64,000 nucleotides of DNA from Kribbella pratensis (GTDB lineage Bacteria; Actinomycetota; Actinomycetes; Propionibacteriales; Kribbellaceae). This document shows positions 7,988 through 16,743 of the stretch, in pieces. The position numbers and the translations under genes were made by a program. The stretch covers positions 802,839-866,838 of the forward strand of contig NZ_SODU01000004.1 in the NCBI RefSeq assembly GCF_004366075.1, read 5' to 3'. The notes under the pieces are model-generated. The model ran no database searches and was not told the origin of the DNA. It saw only the letters and a list, made by a program, of their open reading frames with translations. The first letter of the stretch is position 1, and each line of letters begins with the position of its first letter.

Positions 7988-8902
7988 CTAGTAACCCGCG
8001 GCCTTGTCCACCACGTTCCGCAACGGCTCACCGGCGACGAAACGGCGGATGTTGTCCGCGACGATCTCCTGGTGCCGCCGGAGGGTGCCGTCGCTGGTGG
8101 CGCCGTTGTGTGGCGTGACGACGACGTTCGGCAACGACCAGAACGGGCTGTCCGGCGGCAGCGGTTCCACTCCGTGCGCGTCCAGGCCGGCGCCCGCGAT
8201 CTGCCCGGTCCGGAGCGCCTCGAGCAGGGCCTCGTCGTCGGCGATCCCGCCGCGCGAGATACAGATGAAGTACGCCGTCGGCTTCATCCGCGCGAACGCG
8301 TCCCGCCCGAAGACACCGACCGTCGAGGGCGTCCGCGGCGTCGTCACCACGACGAAGTCCGACTCCGCGAGCAACCGGTCGAGATCGCACAGCTCGTCGA
8401 CGTTCGGCGCAGGCTGCTCAGCACGCCGCCGTACGCCGAGAACTCGCATGTGGAATGCCTTCGCCTTCAACGCGAGATCGAGACCGGAGTTGCCGAGACC
8501 GTAGATGCCCACGGTCCGGCCGGCCAGCTCGCCGTGACGGTAGTGGTCCCAGCGGTGCTCCGCCTGCGCGCGCATCCACCGCGGTACGTCGCGATTGAGC
8601 ATCAGCATCAGCAGGATCGAGTGCTCCGCGAGCGAGATCCCGCCGTTGCCGGCGCTCGAGGTCAGGACGACCTCCGACGCGAGCATCTCCGGCGTGAGGT
8701 CGGCGTCGACCCCGGCCGACGGACTGTGCACCCAGCGCAGCCGCGGGGCCTTGACCAGCACGTCCGGCGGCACGTGACCGACGACCGCCTCCATCTCGCC
8801 GTAGACGTCCGAGGCGTCGTCGAGTGAGTCGACGAAGCGCACCGCCTGCTCCCCCGCCGCCGCGACGTACGCCGGTGATTCCTTGCCCACTACAACGATC
8901 AT
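7988..8902 (-). CDS. D-2-hydroxyacid dehydrogenase (NAD-dependent)
   Basis: A 304-residue D-isomer-specific 2-hydroxyacid dehydrogenase. The nucleotide-binding domain has TVGIYGLGNSGLDLALKAKA (GxGxxG). The catalytic Arg lies in FICISRGGIADDEALL and the catalytic His in VVVTPHNGATSDG. The family reversibly reduces 2-oxo acids such as glyoxylate, hydroxypyruvate or phenylpyruvate. Its ATG overlaps the permease stop by one base (TGATG), so it is coupled to the ABC genes. With the hydroxypyruvate-isomerase-like and tartronate-semialdehyde-reductase-like enzymes of this locus, a hydroxypyruvate/glyoxylate reductase role is the best guess, but sequence alone does not fix the substrate. Confidence 0.88.
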   Translation of the reverse strand: MIVVVGKESPAYVAAAGEQAVRFVDSLDDASDVYGEMEAVVGHVPPDVLVKAPRLRWVHSPSAGVDADLTPEMLASEVVLTSSAGNGGISLAEHSILLMLMLNRDVPRWMRAQAEHRWDHYRHGELAGRTVGIYGLGNSGLDLALKAKAFHMRVLGVRRRAEQPAPNVDELCDLDRLLAESDFVVVTTPRTPSTVGVFGRDAFARMKPTAYFICISRGGIADDEALLEALRTGQIAGAGLDAHGVEPLPPDSPFWSLPNVVVTPHNGATSDGTLRRHQEIVADNIRRFVAGEPLRNVVDKAAGY

Positions 8903-9723
8903 CACTTCAGTCCCGTCGTCGCGATGCCGCGGATCAGGTACTTCTGGGCCACGGCGAAGAAGATCAGGATCGGGACCAGCGACAGCAACGACATCGCGAA
9001 CAGCATGCCCACTCCACTCTGGGTCTCGGAGTCGACCATCGAGTTCAGCGCCACCGGCACGGTGAACGCCTGCGTCCTGGTCAGGTAGATCAACGGTACG
9101 AAGAAATCGTTCCAGGTCCAGATGAAGGTGAAGATCGTGGTCGTCACCAGCGCCGGTCGCATCAGCGGCAGCACGACGTACCAGAAGGTCAGGAACGGGC
9201 CGGCGCCGTCGATCCAGGCCGCCCGGTCGAGCTCGCGCGGCAAGGTCCGGATGAACTGGACCATCAGGAAGACGAAGAACGCGTCGGTGGCCAGGAACTT
9301 CGGGATCAGCAGCGGCCAGTAGGTGTTCACCAGGCCGAGCTGAGAGAAGAAGATGTACTGCGGAATCACGAGCACGTGGAACGGCAGCATCACCGAGGCG
9401 AGCGTGATCGCGAAGTACACCTTCCGCATCCGGAACTGCAGCCGGGCCAGCGCGTACGCCGTCAGTGAGCAGGAGAACAGGTTGCCGGCGATCGAGGCGA
9501 GCGTGACGATCAGCGAGTTCACGAAGAACACCGAGAAGGGCCGGTTCAGCGCGTGCCAGCCGTCCTTGAAGTTCTCGAACGTCAGGTCGGACGGGATGAT
9601 GCCCGGTTCGGTCAGGATCTGTTCGGGCGGTTTGAACGCGCTCACCACCATCCACACCAGCGGATAGATCATGAACGCCACGAACACCAGCAGCCCGGTG
9701 TGTTTCAGGACAGAGCGCTCCAT
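8902..9723 (-). CDS. Carbohydrate ABC transporter permease (MalG type)
   Basis: A 273-residue inner-membrane permease with six predicted helices, starting with HTGLLVFVAFMIYPLVWMVV. The cytoplasmic EAA loop that contacts the ATPase is LPRELDRAAWIDGAGP. The C-terminus QKYLIRGIATTGLK is typical of the MalG/UgpE side of sugar importers. It forms a heterodimer with the next permease and works with the lipoprotein encoded upstream. Its start and stop each overlap a neighbouring gene by one base (TGATG). No ATPase gene is present in the locus, so a shared ATPase is likely. The substrate is inferred to be an oligosaccharide handled by the GHL6 enzymes. Confidence 0.94.
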   Translation of the reverse strand: MERSVLKHTGLLVFVAFMIYPLVWMVVSAFKPPEQILTEPGIIPSDLTFENFKDGWHALNRPFSVFFVNSLIVTLASIAGNLFSCSLTAYALARLQFRMRKVYFAITLASVMLPFHVLVIPQYIFFSQLGLVNTYWPLLIPKFLATDAFFVFLMVQFIRTLPRELDRAAWIDGAGPFLTFWYVVLPLMRPALVTTTIFTFIWTWNDFFVPLIYLTRTQAFTVPVALNSMVDSETQSGVGMLFAMSLLSLVPILIFFAVAQKYLIRGIATTGLK

Positions 9724-10622
9724 CAGCTGTCTCCGTAGAAGACCCAGTACTTCGAGACCAGGAAATGCAGTGCTGTCACCACGGCGATCGCCACCATCAG
9801 CACCCAGGCCAGCGCCGATGCGTAGCCCATGTCGAAGGCGACGAACCCCTGCTGGTACACGTACAGCGTGTAGAACAGCGTCGAGTTCGCCGGACCGCCG
9901 GTGCCGCCGCTGACGATGTGCGCCTGGGTGAAGGTCTGGAACGCGCCGATCGTCTGCAGGATCAGGTTGAAGAAGATGATCGGCGTGAGCAGCGGAACCG
10001 TCACGTGCGTGAATTGCCGCCAGACACCCGCGCCGTCGACACGCGCCGCCTCGTACAGCTCGTCAGGGATCTGCCGCAGGCCCGCCAGGAAGATCACCAT
10101 CGGCGAGCCGAACGTCCACACGTTCAGCACGATCAGTGTCGCCAGCGCGGTCCGCGGGTTCTGCAACCAGCTCTCGCCGTGGATCCCGATCAGCGCCAGC
10201 CCTTTGTTGATCAGGCCGTCGTCACCGAAGATCTCCCGCCACAGGATCGCGATCGCCACCGAAGACCCCAGCAGTGACGGCAGGTAGAACGCGCTGCGGT
10301 AGAACGCCAATCCGCTCAGGCCGCGGTCGAGGATCAGCGCGAGCAGCAACGCGAAGGCGAGCTGCAGCGGCACCGACACCAGCACGTAGATCAGGGTCAC
10401 GCGGACCGAGGCCCAGAACTGGTCGTCGTGGATCATCCGCTGGAAGTTCTCCAGCCCGGTCCACTCCGGCGGATTGAGGATGTCGTAGTTCGTGAACGCC
10501 AGGTACAGCGACGCGAGCAACGGCACCGCGGTGATCAGCAGGAACCCCAACTGCCAGGGGATCAGGAACACGTGTGCCGCCCGCCCCTGGCGATTGAGGT
10601 AGAACTTCGAGCGGGACGTCAT
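9723..10622 (-). CDS. Carbohydrate ABC transporter permease (MalF/UgpA type)
   Basis: A 299-residue permease with six helices. After a short cytoplasmic lead (MTSRSKFYLNRQGRAAH) the first helix is VFLIPWQLGFLLITAVPLL. The EAA loop is IPDELYEAARVDGAGVWRQF. I take the ATG at 10620-10622 because it overlaps the stop of the substrate-binding protein gene in ATGA and no earlier codon fits the family. It pairs with the MalG-type permease. The C-terminal VSKYWVFYGDS is also usual for the family. Confidence 0.94.
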   Translation of the reverse strand: MTSRSKFYLNRQGRAAHVFLIPWQLGFLLITAVPLLASLYLAFTNYDILNPPEWTGLENFQRMIHDDQFWASVRVTLIYVLVSVPLQLAFALLLALILDRGLSGLAFYRSAFYLPSLLGSSVAIAILWREIFGDDGLINKGLALIGIHGESWLQNPRTALATLIVLNVWTFGSPMVIFLAGLRQIPDELYEAARVDGAGVWRQFTHVTVPLLTPIIFFNLILQTIGAFQTFTQAHIVSGGTGGPANSTLFYTLYVYQQGFVAFDMGYASALAWVLMVAIAVVTALHFLVSKYWVFYGDS

Positions 10623-11917
10623 GCGGCCCGCTTGATCCCGGCGCCGATCTCGTCGACCAACTTCTTCGCACCGGCCGGCACGGCCGTCTTGCCCAGCGCG
10701 ATCTCCTCGCAGATCCGGGCCATCGTGGTCCGCCAGGTGCTCGACCCGGGAGGCGCCTCGTACCGCGGCTTCCGCTCGGCTGCGCGTTCCTTCGCGACGA
10801 CAGCGAGCATCTCCTTCTCGTCCGGGCTCGCGAACGCGGCGGCCTGCTCGGCGACCTTCGGGTTCGTCGGCGCGCCCATGGTCAGCCGGACGGTCTTCAG
10901 CATCTCGGCGTTGTTCACGTTGTAGTCGAGGACCTTGCCGGCCGCCTCCAGGTTGCCGTCGTCGATCCGCTGGTAGATCGCCATCCGCGGGAAGTACAGG
11001 TACTTGTGGCCGGCCGGCGCGCCCGCGGCGATCGGGGCCGCCCGCAGCCGGAACTTCTCCTTCGGGAACATCTTCGCGTCGTCGATGATGTGGTTGGAGT
11101 TGCCGAAGTTCACCAGGACCTTCTTCCCCACCTGAGCCCAGTCCGGGCCCATTCCCTCCTGCTCGCTGAGCGACAACGCACCGCCGGCCTTGCGCAGCTT
11201 CTCCCACCAGTCGAGCCAGCTGCCCAGACCGTCCACCGTGAACCCGACCTGACCGTCCTGGGTCCACAACTGCTCACCCCGCTGCCGCAGCCAGGCCTCG
11301 AACGTGAGGTCGTGGTCGGGTGCGTACGGCGTACCCTTGCGCTTCCCAGGATTGTTCTTGCTGTAGGCAACGAGGAGCTCGGCGAGACTGTCCCAGGTCC
11401 AGCCCGGCCCCTCGGCGGGAATGGTCACGCCGTCGGCCTTGGCGACGGTCTCGTTGTAGCGGATCACCGGAGTGAAGATGCCGAACGGCAGCGTGTTGAG
11501 CTGCCCGTCGAGCTTGAAGGTCTCCAGGTCTTCCTTGCTGTAGTCGTCCCACTTCAGCGTGGGAATGTCGTCGAGCTTCCGGTACAGCTTGCTCTTGTGG
11601 TACGTCATCACCTGCGGCGACGCGATCCAGAAGATGTCCGGCACGTCGCGGGCCGCGATCTGCGTCGTCATCCGTTCCTGGAAGGCGGTGTAGTCGGCGA
11701 ACTCCGGCTCGATCGTGATCGACGGGTTCGCCGTACTGAACTGCTTCAGGGCCTTGGTGTAGTTCTGCTGGCGGATGTTGTTGCCCCACCACGCGTACCG
11801 CAGCGTGACGTCGCCACCACCGCCCGACGGTCCGCCGCCACTCCCGCTGCACCCCGCGACAGCGGTCGCCGCGAGCCCGGTTCCCAGTGAAAGCTTGAGA
11901 AATCCTCGCCGATCCAT
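10619..11917 (-). CDS. Extracellular sugar-binding lipoprotein (ABC transporter)
   Basis: A 432-residue family 1 solute-binding protein. The N-terminus MDRRGFLKLSLGTG is a twin-arginine signal (RRGFLK), ended by a lipobox AVAGC with the lipidated Cys at residue 23, so it is probably exported folded and anchored to the membrane. A Gly/Ser-rich linker follows and then the mature domain (LRYAWWGNNIRQQNYTKAL). The ATG at 11915-11917 is chosen because GAGGAG lies just upstream; an ATG six codons earlier has no such site. It starts 10 bases after the second GHL6 gene and passes substrate to the two permeases downstream. Confidence 0.94.
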   Translation of the reverse strand: MDRRGFLKLSLGTGLAATAVAGCSGSGGGPSGGGGDVTLRYAWWGNNIRQQNYTKALKQFSTANPSITIEPEFADYTAFQERMTTQIAARDVPDIFWIASPQVMTYHKSKLYRKLDDIPTLKWDDYSKEDLETFKLDGQLNTLPFGIFTPVIRYNETVAKADGVTIPAEGPGWTWDSLAELLVAYSKNNPGKRKGTPYAPDHDLTFEAWLRQRGEQLWTQDGQVGFTVDGLGSWLDWWEKLRKAGGALSLSEQEGMGPDWAQVGKKVLVNFGNSNHIIDDAKMFPKEKFRLRAAPIAAGAPAGHKYLYFPRMAIYQRIDDGNLEAAGKVLDYNVNNAEMLKTVRLTMGAPTNPKVAEQAAAFASPDEKEMLAVVAKERAAERKPRYEAPPGSSTWRTTMARICEEIALGKTAVPAGAKKLVDEIGAGIKRAA

Positions 11918-11927
11918 CTCGTTCTCC

Positions 11928-13742
11928 TCACACACAGACGAGTACGTCGAACAACCCGATCTCCGGCACCTGCACCCACCCGTCGCTTACCGGCAGGTCC
12001 TCCTGCGCCACCAGCGCCCGCACCTCGCGTACGCCGGCCGGCACCCGCGACCAGGCCGGTCCGATCCGTACGGGCGGAGCGAATCGCTGGTCGGTGTCCC
12101 CCGATCTGTTCAGCAGATGTACGACGAACCCCGCCGCCGACCGCCCCACCACGATCTCCACCTGCTCCGGCAGGTCCGTCTCCACCGCTCCGCCCACCTG
12201 ATCCACGAACAGATCGCGATGAACGCTCAACCCCACCTCCCGATAGGCCTGTCCGATGGTCCACGGGAACAGCACCACGTTGCCCTGCTTGACCATCCCG
12301 GGATGGTCGAGCAGCACGTGTCCGTAACACTTCTCCGGTGGGCCGTACGGCGCTCTCGACAGGGCTCGCAGCGCGACCTCGGCGTCGGACGGCGCCTCGA
12401 TGACGTTGAAGGTCCCGAACACCGGGACACCACCCTCGAGGTGGAGCGACCGGGTCTCCGCCTCTGTCTCGTACCGCGCGAGCGTCCGGACGGAAAGCGC
12501 CGTTGTGGTGCCGGTGGCAACTACTCGACCGGCATAGGCGCCTAGGTCCACTGGTCCGACATTCGGCAGCACGACCGTTCGATAGCGGCTCAGGTCCGCC
12601 TCGCCAAGACGCTCTTCCGGCAGCACGTCGAACGGCACATGGCGCTGCAGGAGCGAGAGGTAGAGACCTTCGAACTCGGCCCGAGAGTGCACTGGTCTGA
12701 CCAGTAGCGTCTGCGCGGCCGGTACCAGGTCGCGATAGACCTCCGCGTGGTCACGGTGGAACCGCGTGAGCCGGGACGCGACGTCCAGGCAGGCGTACGG
12801 CGTGGTGCCCGGTGTCCCCATGATGTACGTCGAGGGGTTGGCGCCGCGGCCGATCGCCTGCACCAGGTACTGCGCGAAGTGATGCGGATCCTCACTCGCC
12901 ATCCGGTACGGCATGTCCACGAAGCCCACCGAGTTGGTCAGCACCGGGACCGTGGGACGGAACGTCTTCGCCGCGCTCACGCTCTCGCTGGTTCGGTGAT
13001 GCCACAGCCGTCGCCCGACCGCGTTGTTCGCCTCGTGAAACACGATGTCCGCCTGATCGCCGAGGACCAACGGTGCCTCCGGACGTCGAGCCGCCAGGTG
13101 CTCCCGGATCCTGCCGGTGAGATCGGCCAGCACTTCCTTCGAGAACCGTAGCCAGTCCGCATACCCGGGTGAGTCACGGTCGTCCGGCAGCACCCCGTCG
13201 TACCGCTCCTGACAAGCCACGCAGTGGCAGACCCCGTGGTAGACGCGGCTGTAGTCGACCTCGTTGAACGACATCCAGTTGCAGAAGAAGCCGTCCAGCG
13301 GATATCGATCGAGCACCTCGTCGAGGACCTCGAACAGCATCACCTGGTAGTAGTCACCGCTCGGGCACACGCTCGTCAGCCCGTTGTAGACCTGCCGCGC
13401 CCCGCTCGGTCCGACGAAGCACCAGTCCGGATGTGCCTCCGCCCGTCGGTGGTCGATCTTGGAGAAGTCCATCCGGCCCATCACGCGGATGCCGCGCCGC
13501 GCCGCCGCCTTCACCGCGTCGCCGACCAGGTCACCGGACGGGCGCTCCGCCAGGTACGGGTTGCGGGTCTGGAACTCCAGATCAGTCGGGTAGTTCGACA
13601 GGATCCCGCCGACGCTCAGCAACCAGGTGTCAGCGCCGAAATCCTCCAGATAGTCCAGCACCGATTCGACGTCCAGCCCGGCGTCGATCTCGCGCAGGTT
13701 GGTCTGGAACATCCGGAACGGGTCCTGCCACCACAACCTCAT
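11928..13742 (-). CDS. GHL6-like glycoside hydrolase with beta-galactosidase trimerisation-like domain
   Basis: A 604-residue protein. The N-terminal TIM barrel (VESVLDYLEDFGADTWLLSVGG, AARRGIRVMGRMDFSK, PLDGFFCNWMSFNE) matches the hypothetical glycosyl hydrolase 6 family. A GATase-like segment typical of the GH42 trimerisation domain follows (VLPNVGPVDLGAYAGRVVATG). There is no signal peptide, so it acts in the cytoplasm on an imported sugar. A CHCVACQERY motif after the barrel is consistent with a structural metal site. The gene starts in an ATGA overlap with the dehydrogenase gene. It is about 90 residues shorter than its paralogue at 14584. Activity is not known for the family. Confidence 0.78.
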   Translation of the reverse strand: MRLWWQDPFRMFQTNLREIDAGLDVESVLDYLEDFGADTWLLSVGGILSNYPTDLEFQTRNPYLAERPSGDLVGDAVKAAARRGIRVMGRMDFSKIDHRRAEAHPDWCFVGPSGARQVYNGLTSVCPSGDYYQVMLFEVLDEVLDRYPLDGFFCNWMSFNEVDYSRVYHGVCHCVACQERYDGVLPDDRDSPGYADWLRFSKEVLADLTGRIREHLAARRPEAPLVLGDQADIVFHEANNAVGRRLWHHRTSESVSAAKTFRPTVPVLTNSVGFVDMPYRMASEDPHHFAQYLVQAIGRGANPSTYIMGTPGTTPYACLDVASRLTRFHRDHAEVYRDLVPAAQTLLVRPVHSRAEFEGLYLSLLQRHVPFDVLPEERLGEADLSRYRTVVLPNVGPVDLGAYAGRVVATGTTTALSVRTLARYETEAETRSLHLEGGVPVFGTFNVIEAPSDAEVALRALSRAPYGPPEKCYGHVLLDHPGMVKQGNVVLFPWTIGQAYREVGLSVHRDLFVDQVGGAVETDLPEQVEIVVGRSAAGFVVHLLNRSGDTDQRFAPPVRIGPAWSRVPAGVREVRALVAQEDLPVSDGWVQVPEIGLFDVLVCV

Positions 13743-14587
13743 GACTGCTCCCGGCGCAACGTCCGGTAGAGCGCGGAGTGGTCCAACTCCCCGTCTCCGT
13801 CCGCGATGGCAGCGTTCATCAATTGCTGCGTCGCGGCGGTGTTCGGCAGCGGCAGATCCAGTTCGGCTGCGGCCTGGACGGCCAGCCCGAGGTCCTTGCG
13901 GTGCAGCCGCAGCCGGAACCCCGGCTCGAAGGCTTCGTTGACCATCCGCTCGCCGTGCACCTCGAGAACGCGTGAGCTTGCGAACCCGCCCATCAGCGCC
14001 TGCCGTACGACGGCGGGATCCGCGCCGGCCCGTTCCGCGAACAGCAGTCCCTCGGCGACCGCTTCGATGGTCAGCCCGACGATGATCTGGTTCGCGACCT
14101 TCGCGGTCTGCCCGGCGCCGGGACCGCCGATCGGCGTGACGTTCTTCCCGAGGACGTCGAAGATCGGCCGCGCCCGCTCGAACACATCCGGCCGGCCGCC
14201 GACCATGATCGTCAGCGTCCCGTCCCGCGCACCGACCTCGCCGCCGGACACCGGGGCGTCGAGGTAGTCGCACCCCAGTTTCTCGATCAGCTGCGCGAAG
14301 CCGATGGTCGCGGTCGGCGAGATCGAACTCATGTCGATCACCAACGACCCCGGCCGCAGTCCCTCAGCGGCGCCGCCCGGCGCGAACAACGCCGCCTCGA
14401 CGTCAGGGGTGTCCGGCACCATCAGGATCACCACCTCGGACCGCTCGGCCACCTCCTTGGCCGACGCGCACACCTGTGCCTCGAGGTCGGTCCGGCCGCG
14501 ATAGACGGAGAGTTCGTGGCCGGCAGCAACCAAGTTGTCCGCCATCGGCCGGCCCATCACCCCGAGCCCGACGAACCCGATCCTCAT
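13739..14587 (-). CDS. 2-hydroxy-3-oxopropionate reductase-like dehydrogenase
   Basis: A 282-residue beta-hydroxyacid dehydrogenase of the 6-phosphogluconate/3-hydroxyisobutyrate dehydrogenase superfamily. The start MRIGFVGLGVMGRPMADNL carries the GxGxxG dinucleotide site. DAPVSGGEVGARDGTLTIMVGG is the substrate signature, and the conserved catalytic Lys lies in AKVANQIIVG. Family members reduce tartronate semialdehyde to D-glycerate or oxidise 3-hydroxyisobutyrate. The hydroxypyruvate-isomerase-like gene next to this operon favours the tartronate semialdehyde role. It is joined to both GHL6 genes by ATGA overlaps, so dosage is probably coordinated. Confidence 0.88.
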   Translation of the reverse strand: MRIGFVGLGVMGRPMADNLVAAGHELSVYRGRTDLEAQVCASAKEVAERSEVVILMVPDTPDVEAALFAPGGAAEGLRPGSLVIDMSSISPTATIGFAQLIEKLGCDYLDAPVSGGEVGARDGTLTIMVGGRPDVFERARPIFDVLGKNVTPIGGPGAGQTAKVANQIIVGLTIEAVAEGLLFAERAGADPAVVRQALMGGFASSRVLEVHGERMVNEAFEPGFRLRLHRKDLGLAVQAAAELDLPLPNTAATQQLMNAAIADGDGELDHSALYRTLRREQS

Positions 14588-16662
14588 AACTGGCTCCAAT
14601 CGACGTGCACGACCTCGAGCAGCCCGGCGGTCGGGATCACGATCTCTGCCCGCCCGTCCACGACCGCCGGCTCCAGGTCGACCCCGGCCACCAGCAGGCG
14701 GACCTTCGGCCGATCCGCCGGTACGGCGATCGACACGGTCTGCGGCGGCAGCGGGAGGGTCTCGCGGATCGCTCCTCGCATCGCCATCGGATTCGTGAGG
14801 TTGACCAAGGCAACGGCGACTTCGTTCTCGCCTCGATGGACTGCGACGTCCACCAATCCAGCACCCTCGACGGTCACCGACGGCGTCTTCCCCAAAGCCC
14901 AACCGACGGCGTTGGCGATCAAGCGACCATGGTCGGACTGCAACGCCTCCCAGAAGATCGCTCCGAGGTCGAACGGGAAGTACACCGTCCGGCCGCCCTG
15001 GGCATTCTCCGTGCAGATCACCGCGGGCTTGTCCGGAGCCTCTCGCTGGTACACCTCCTCCATCGGCAGGTCCGGGAAGTCCGGGATGAACCGGAACGGC
15101 GTCACAGCGTCCGACTCCACCCCGATGATGTGGGTGCCGCCAATGATCCGCGTCGTACCATCGAAGCCGGCGTTCAACGGATGCGCGTCCGTCAGCGCGA
15201 TGTAGTTGTTCTGCACCGGCCGGCTCGCCTCGGTCAGGCGGACGCCGAGCGCGTCCCCCAGACCGAAATCGGCCCGCTGGTTCCCGTTCTCGTCGTACAG
15301 CGAGCTCTGGTACGCCGCCACCAACGACCCGCCACCCTCGACGTACGACTGCAGGATCGCGCACTGGTCGTCGCTGAGCTGCTCGGCGTTCGCGAGGACG
15401 ACGACCTTGAACCCGCTCAACCGCTCCACGGTCATCGCCTGGTCGGAGACGAACTCGAACGGCACGCGCGCCTCGACGAGCGCGTGGTAGAAGCCGTCCT
15501 CGTGGTCGTTGTCGCCGGCCCGCAGCTGACCGGTCCGGGTCGGGTCGAGCAGCGCCACCTCGGCAGTGATCCGCAGATCCTTGAGCACCGGTTCGACAGC
15601 TGCGTGCAGGTTGAACGCCTCGACCACCGGCCGCACCCAGCGCTGGTCCGGCACGCTCGCGTTGAACTTCGTGAACCACGGCAGCGCGCCCTGCGCGAAC
15701 CCGTCGACGATCCAGGTCTTCGTCTCCTCCGGCGGCGCGACGGAGTCCTTCCAGCGGTACTTGTGCTCGGGCCCGACGGAGGTGATGAGTCGTACCGGAC
15801 GGTCCGGGAACACTCCTCGATTGCGCTTCCCGTTCCGGCCGGCCGCCCACGGCGCCTCGATCCCGTGCCGGCCCTGCTTGTCGATGATGAACAGCGGCGC
15901 GACCGGCTCGGCGAGATCACGGGCCAGGTCGCGCGCCGCAAGCGCACCCATGTTCGGCACGAAGCGGGCATGCGGGCGGAGGTCGCGGACCGCCTGGTCC
16001 CAGATGCCGACCAGGTCCCCGAGTCGCCGGCGCCGCCAAGCGACGTACTCCGGCCAGCCCTCGCCGTGCTCCTCGGACGGCAACTCCAGACCGGTCTCGT
16101 CCCGGAACGACCTGCGGGCGTCCTCGCTGTACGAGATCCCGTAGTACCCCTCCCACCGATTGGCGAAGACCGCGTCCACGCCGTACTCGCGGACGATCTC
16201 GCGAATCACCTCGGTGACGAATTCCCGGTGGTACGGCGTGAACGCGCACGTCAGCCAGATACCGGGGTACGCCCAGTGCTCGATCGGGTTGCCGTCCCGG
16301 TCGCGGGCCAGCCATTCAGGGTGCGCCGCTGCGGCGTCGGCGTGGACCGCGTGCGGGTCGACCCGCGCCATCACACTCATGCCGAGGCTGCGGGCGCCGT
16401 CGACGAGCGTGCCGAACGGGTCGGTGCCGCTGAGGAACTTGCTCCGGTAGTGGTACTCGATCTCCGTCGGGTAGTAGGCGACGTACCCGCCCGCGCTGAT
16501 GCAGGTCGCGTTCGCCTTGCTGTCGCGCATCAGCCGCAGCCAGAAGTCCGCGTCGAAATGCGCGGGATCGTCCTCGGCCAACGTGATCTGGGCCCAGCGG
16601 GTCGCCGCCAACGGCCAGTCCGGATCGGAGTCGACTACTTGGTTCTCGTGCTCGGTGTGCAT
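14584..16662 (-). CDS. GHL6-like glycoside hydrolase with C-terminal beta-sandwich, first gene of operon
   Basis: A 692-residue cytoplasmic protein with three parts. A GHL6-type barrel spans residues ~20-350 (ANATCISAGGYVAYYPTEIE, MSVMARVDPHAVH, VDAVFANRWEGYYG). A GATase-like domain typical of the GH42 trimerisation fold spans ~370-560 (VVVLANAEQLSDDQCAILQSY, then VEGGGSLVAAYQSS). A small C-terminal beta domain ends in AGLLEVVHVDWSQL. An excellent GGAGGTG site precedes the ATG. It is the first of at least seven coupled genes and is divergent from the isomerase gene. Its paralogue lies two genes downstream, and both presumably process one imported glycan. Catalytic acids are not assigned with confidence. 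Confidence 0.8.
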   Translation of the reverse strand: MHTEHENQVVDSDPDWPLAATRWAQITLAEDDPAHFDADFWLRLMRDSKANATCISAGGYVAYYPTEIEYHYRSKFLSGTDPFGTLVDGARSLGMSVMARVDPHAVHADAAAAHPEWLARDRDGNPIEHWAYPGIWLTCAFTPYHREFVTEVIREIVREYGVDAVFANRWEGYYGISYSEDARRSFRDETGLELPSEEHGEGWPEYVAWRRRRLGDLVGIWDQAVRDLRPHARFVPNMGALAARDLARDLAEPVAPLFIIDKQGRHGIEAPWAAGRNGKRNRGVFPDRPVRLITSVGPEHKYRWKDSVAPPEETKTWIVDGFAQGALPWFTKFNASVPDQRWVRPVVEAFNLHAAVEPVLKDLRITAEVALLDPTRTGQLRAGDNDHEDGFYHALVEARVPFEFVSDQAMTVERLSGFKVVVLANAEQLSDDQCAILQSYVEGGGSLVAAYQSSLYDENGNQRADFGLGDALGVRLTEASRPVQNNYIALTDAHPLNAGFDGTTRIIGGTHIIGVESDAVTPFRFIPDFPDLPMEEVYQREAPDKPAVICTENAQGGRTVYFPFDLGAIFWEALQSDHGRLIANAVGWALGKTPSVTVEGAGLVDVAVHRGENEVAVALVNLTNPMAMRGAIRETLPLPPQTVSIAVPADRPKVRLLVAGVDLEPAVVDGRAEIVIPTAGLLEVVHVDWSQL

Positions 16663-16693
16663 CGCACCTCCGGCGTCGTTGGTAGTCGTAAGA

Positions 16694-16704
16694 TTGTTAG
16701 ACAA
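16694..16704. promoter_or_regulatory. Candidate GntR operator in the divergent GHL6/isomerase promoter
   Basis: TTGT-TAG-ACAA is an 11-base palindrome with a 3-base centre in the 81-base gap between the operon's first gene and the isomerase gene. The form resembles FadR-subfamily GntR operators. A variant of the same sequence sits before the locus GntR gene (7967-7977), supporting a shared regulator. Confidence 0.5.
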
Positions 16705-16743
16705 GAATGCACGACTGGCAAGAGCTGATGTTAGTCTTCGGCG

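Noticed and set aside
14605..16728. 707-codon plus-strand frame opposite the first GHL6 gene
   Set aside because: Antisense to a well-supported gene; no start signal and no recognisable domain.
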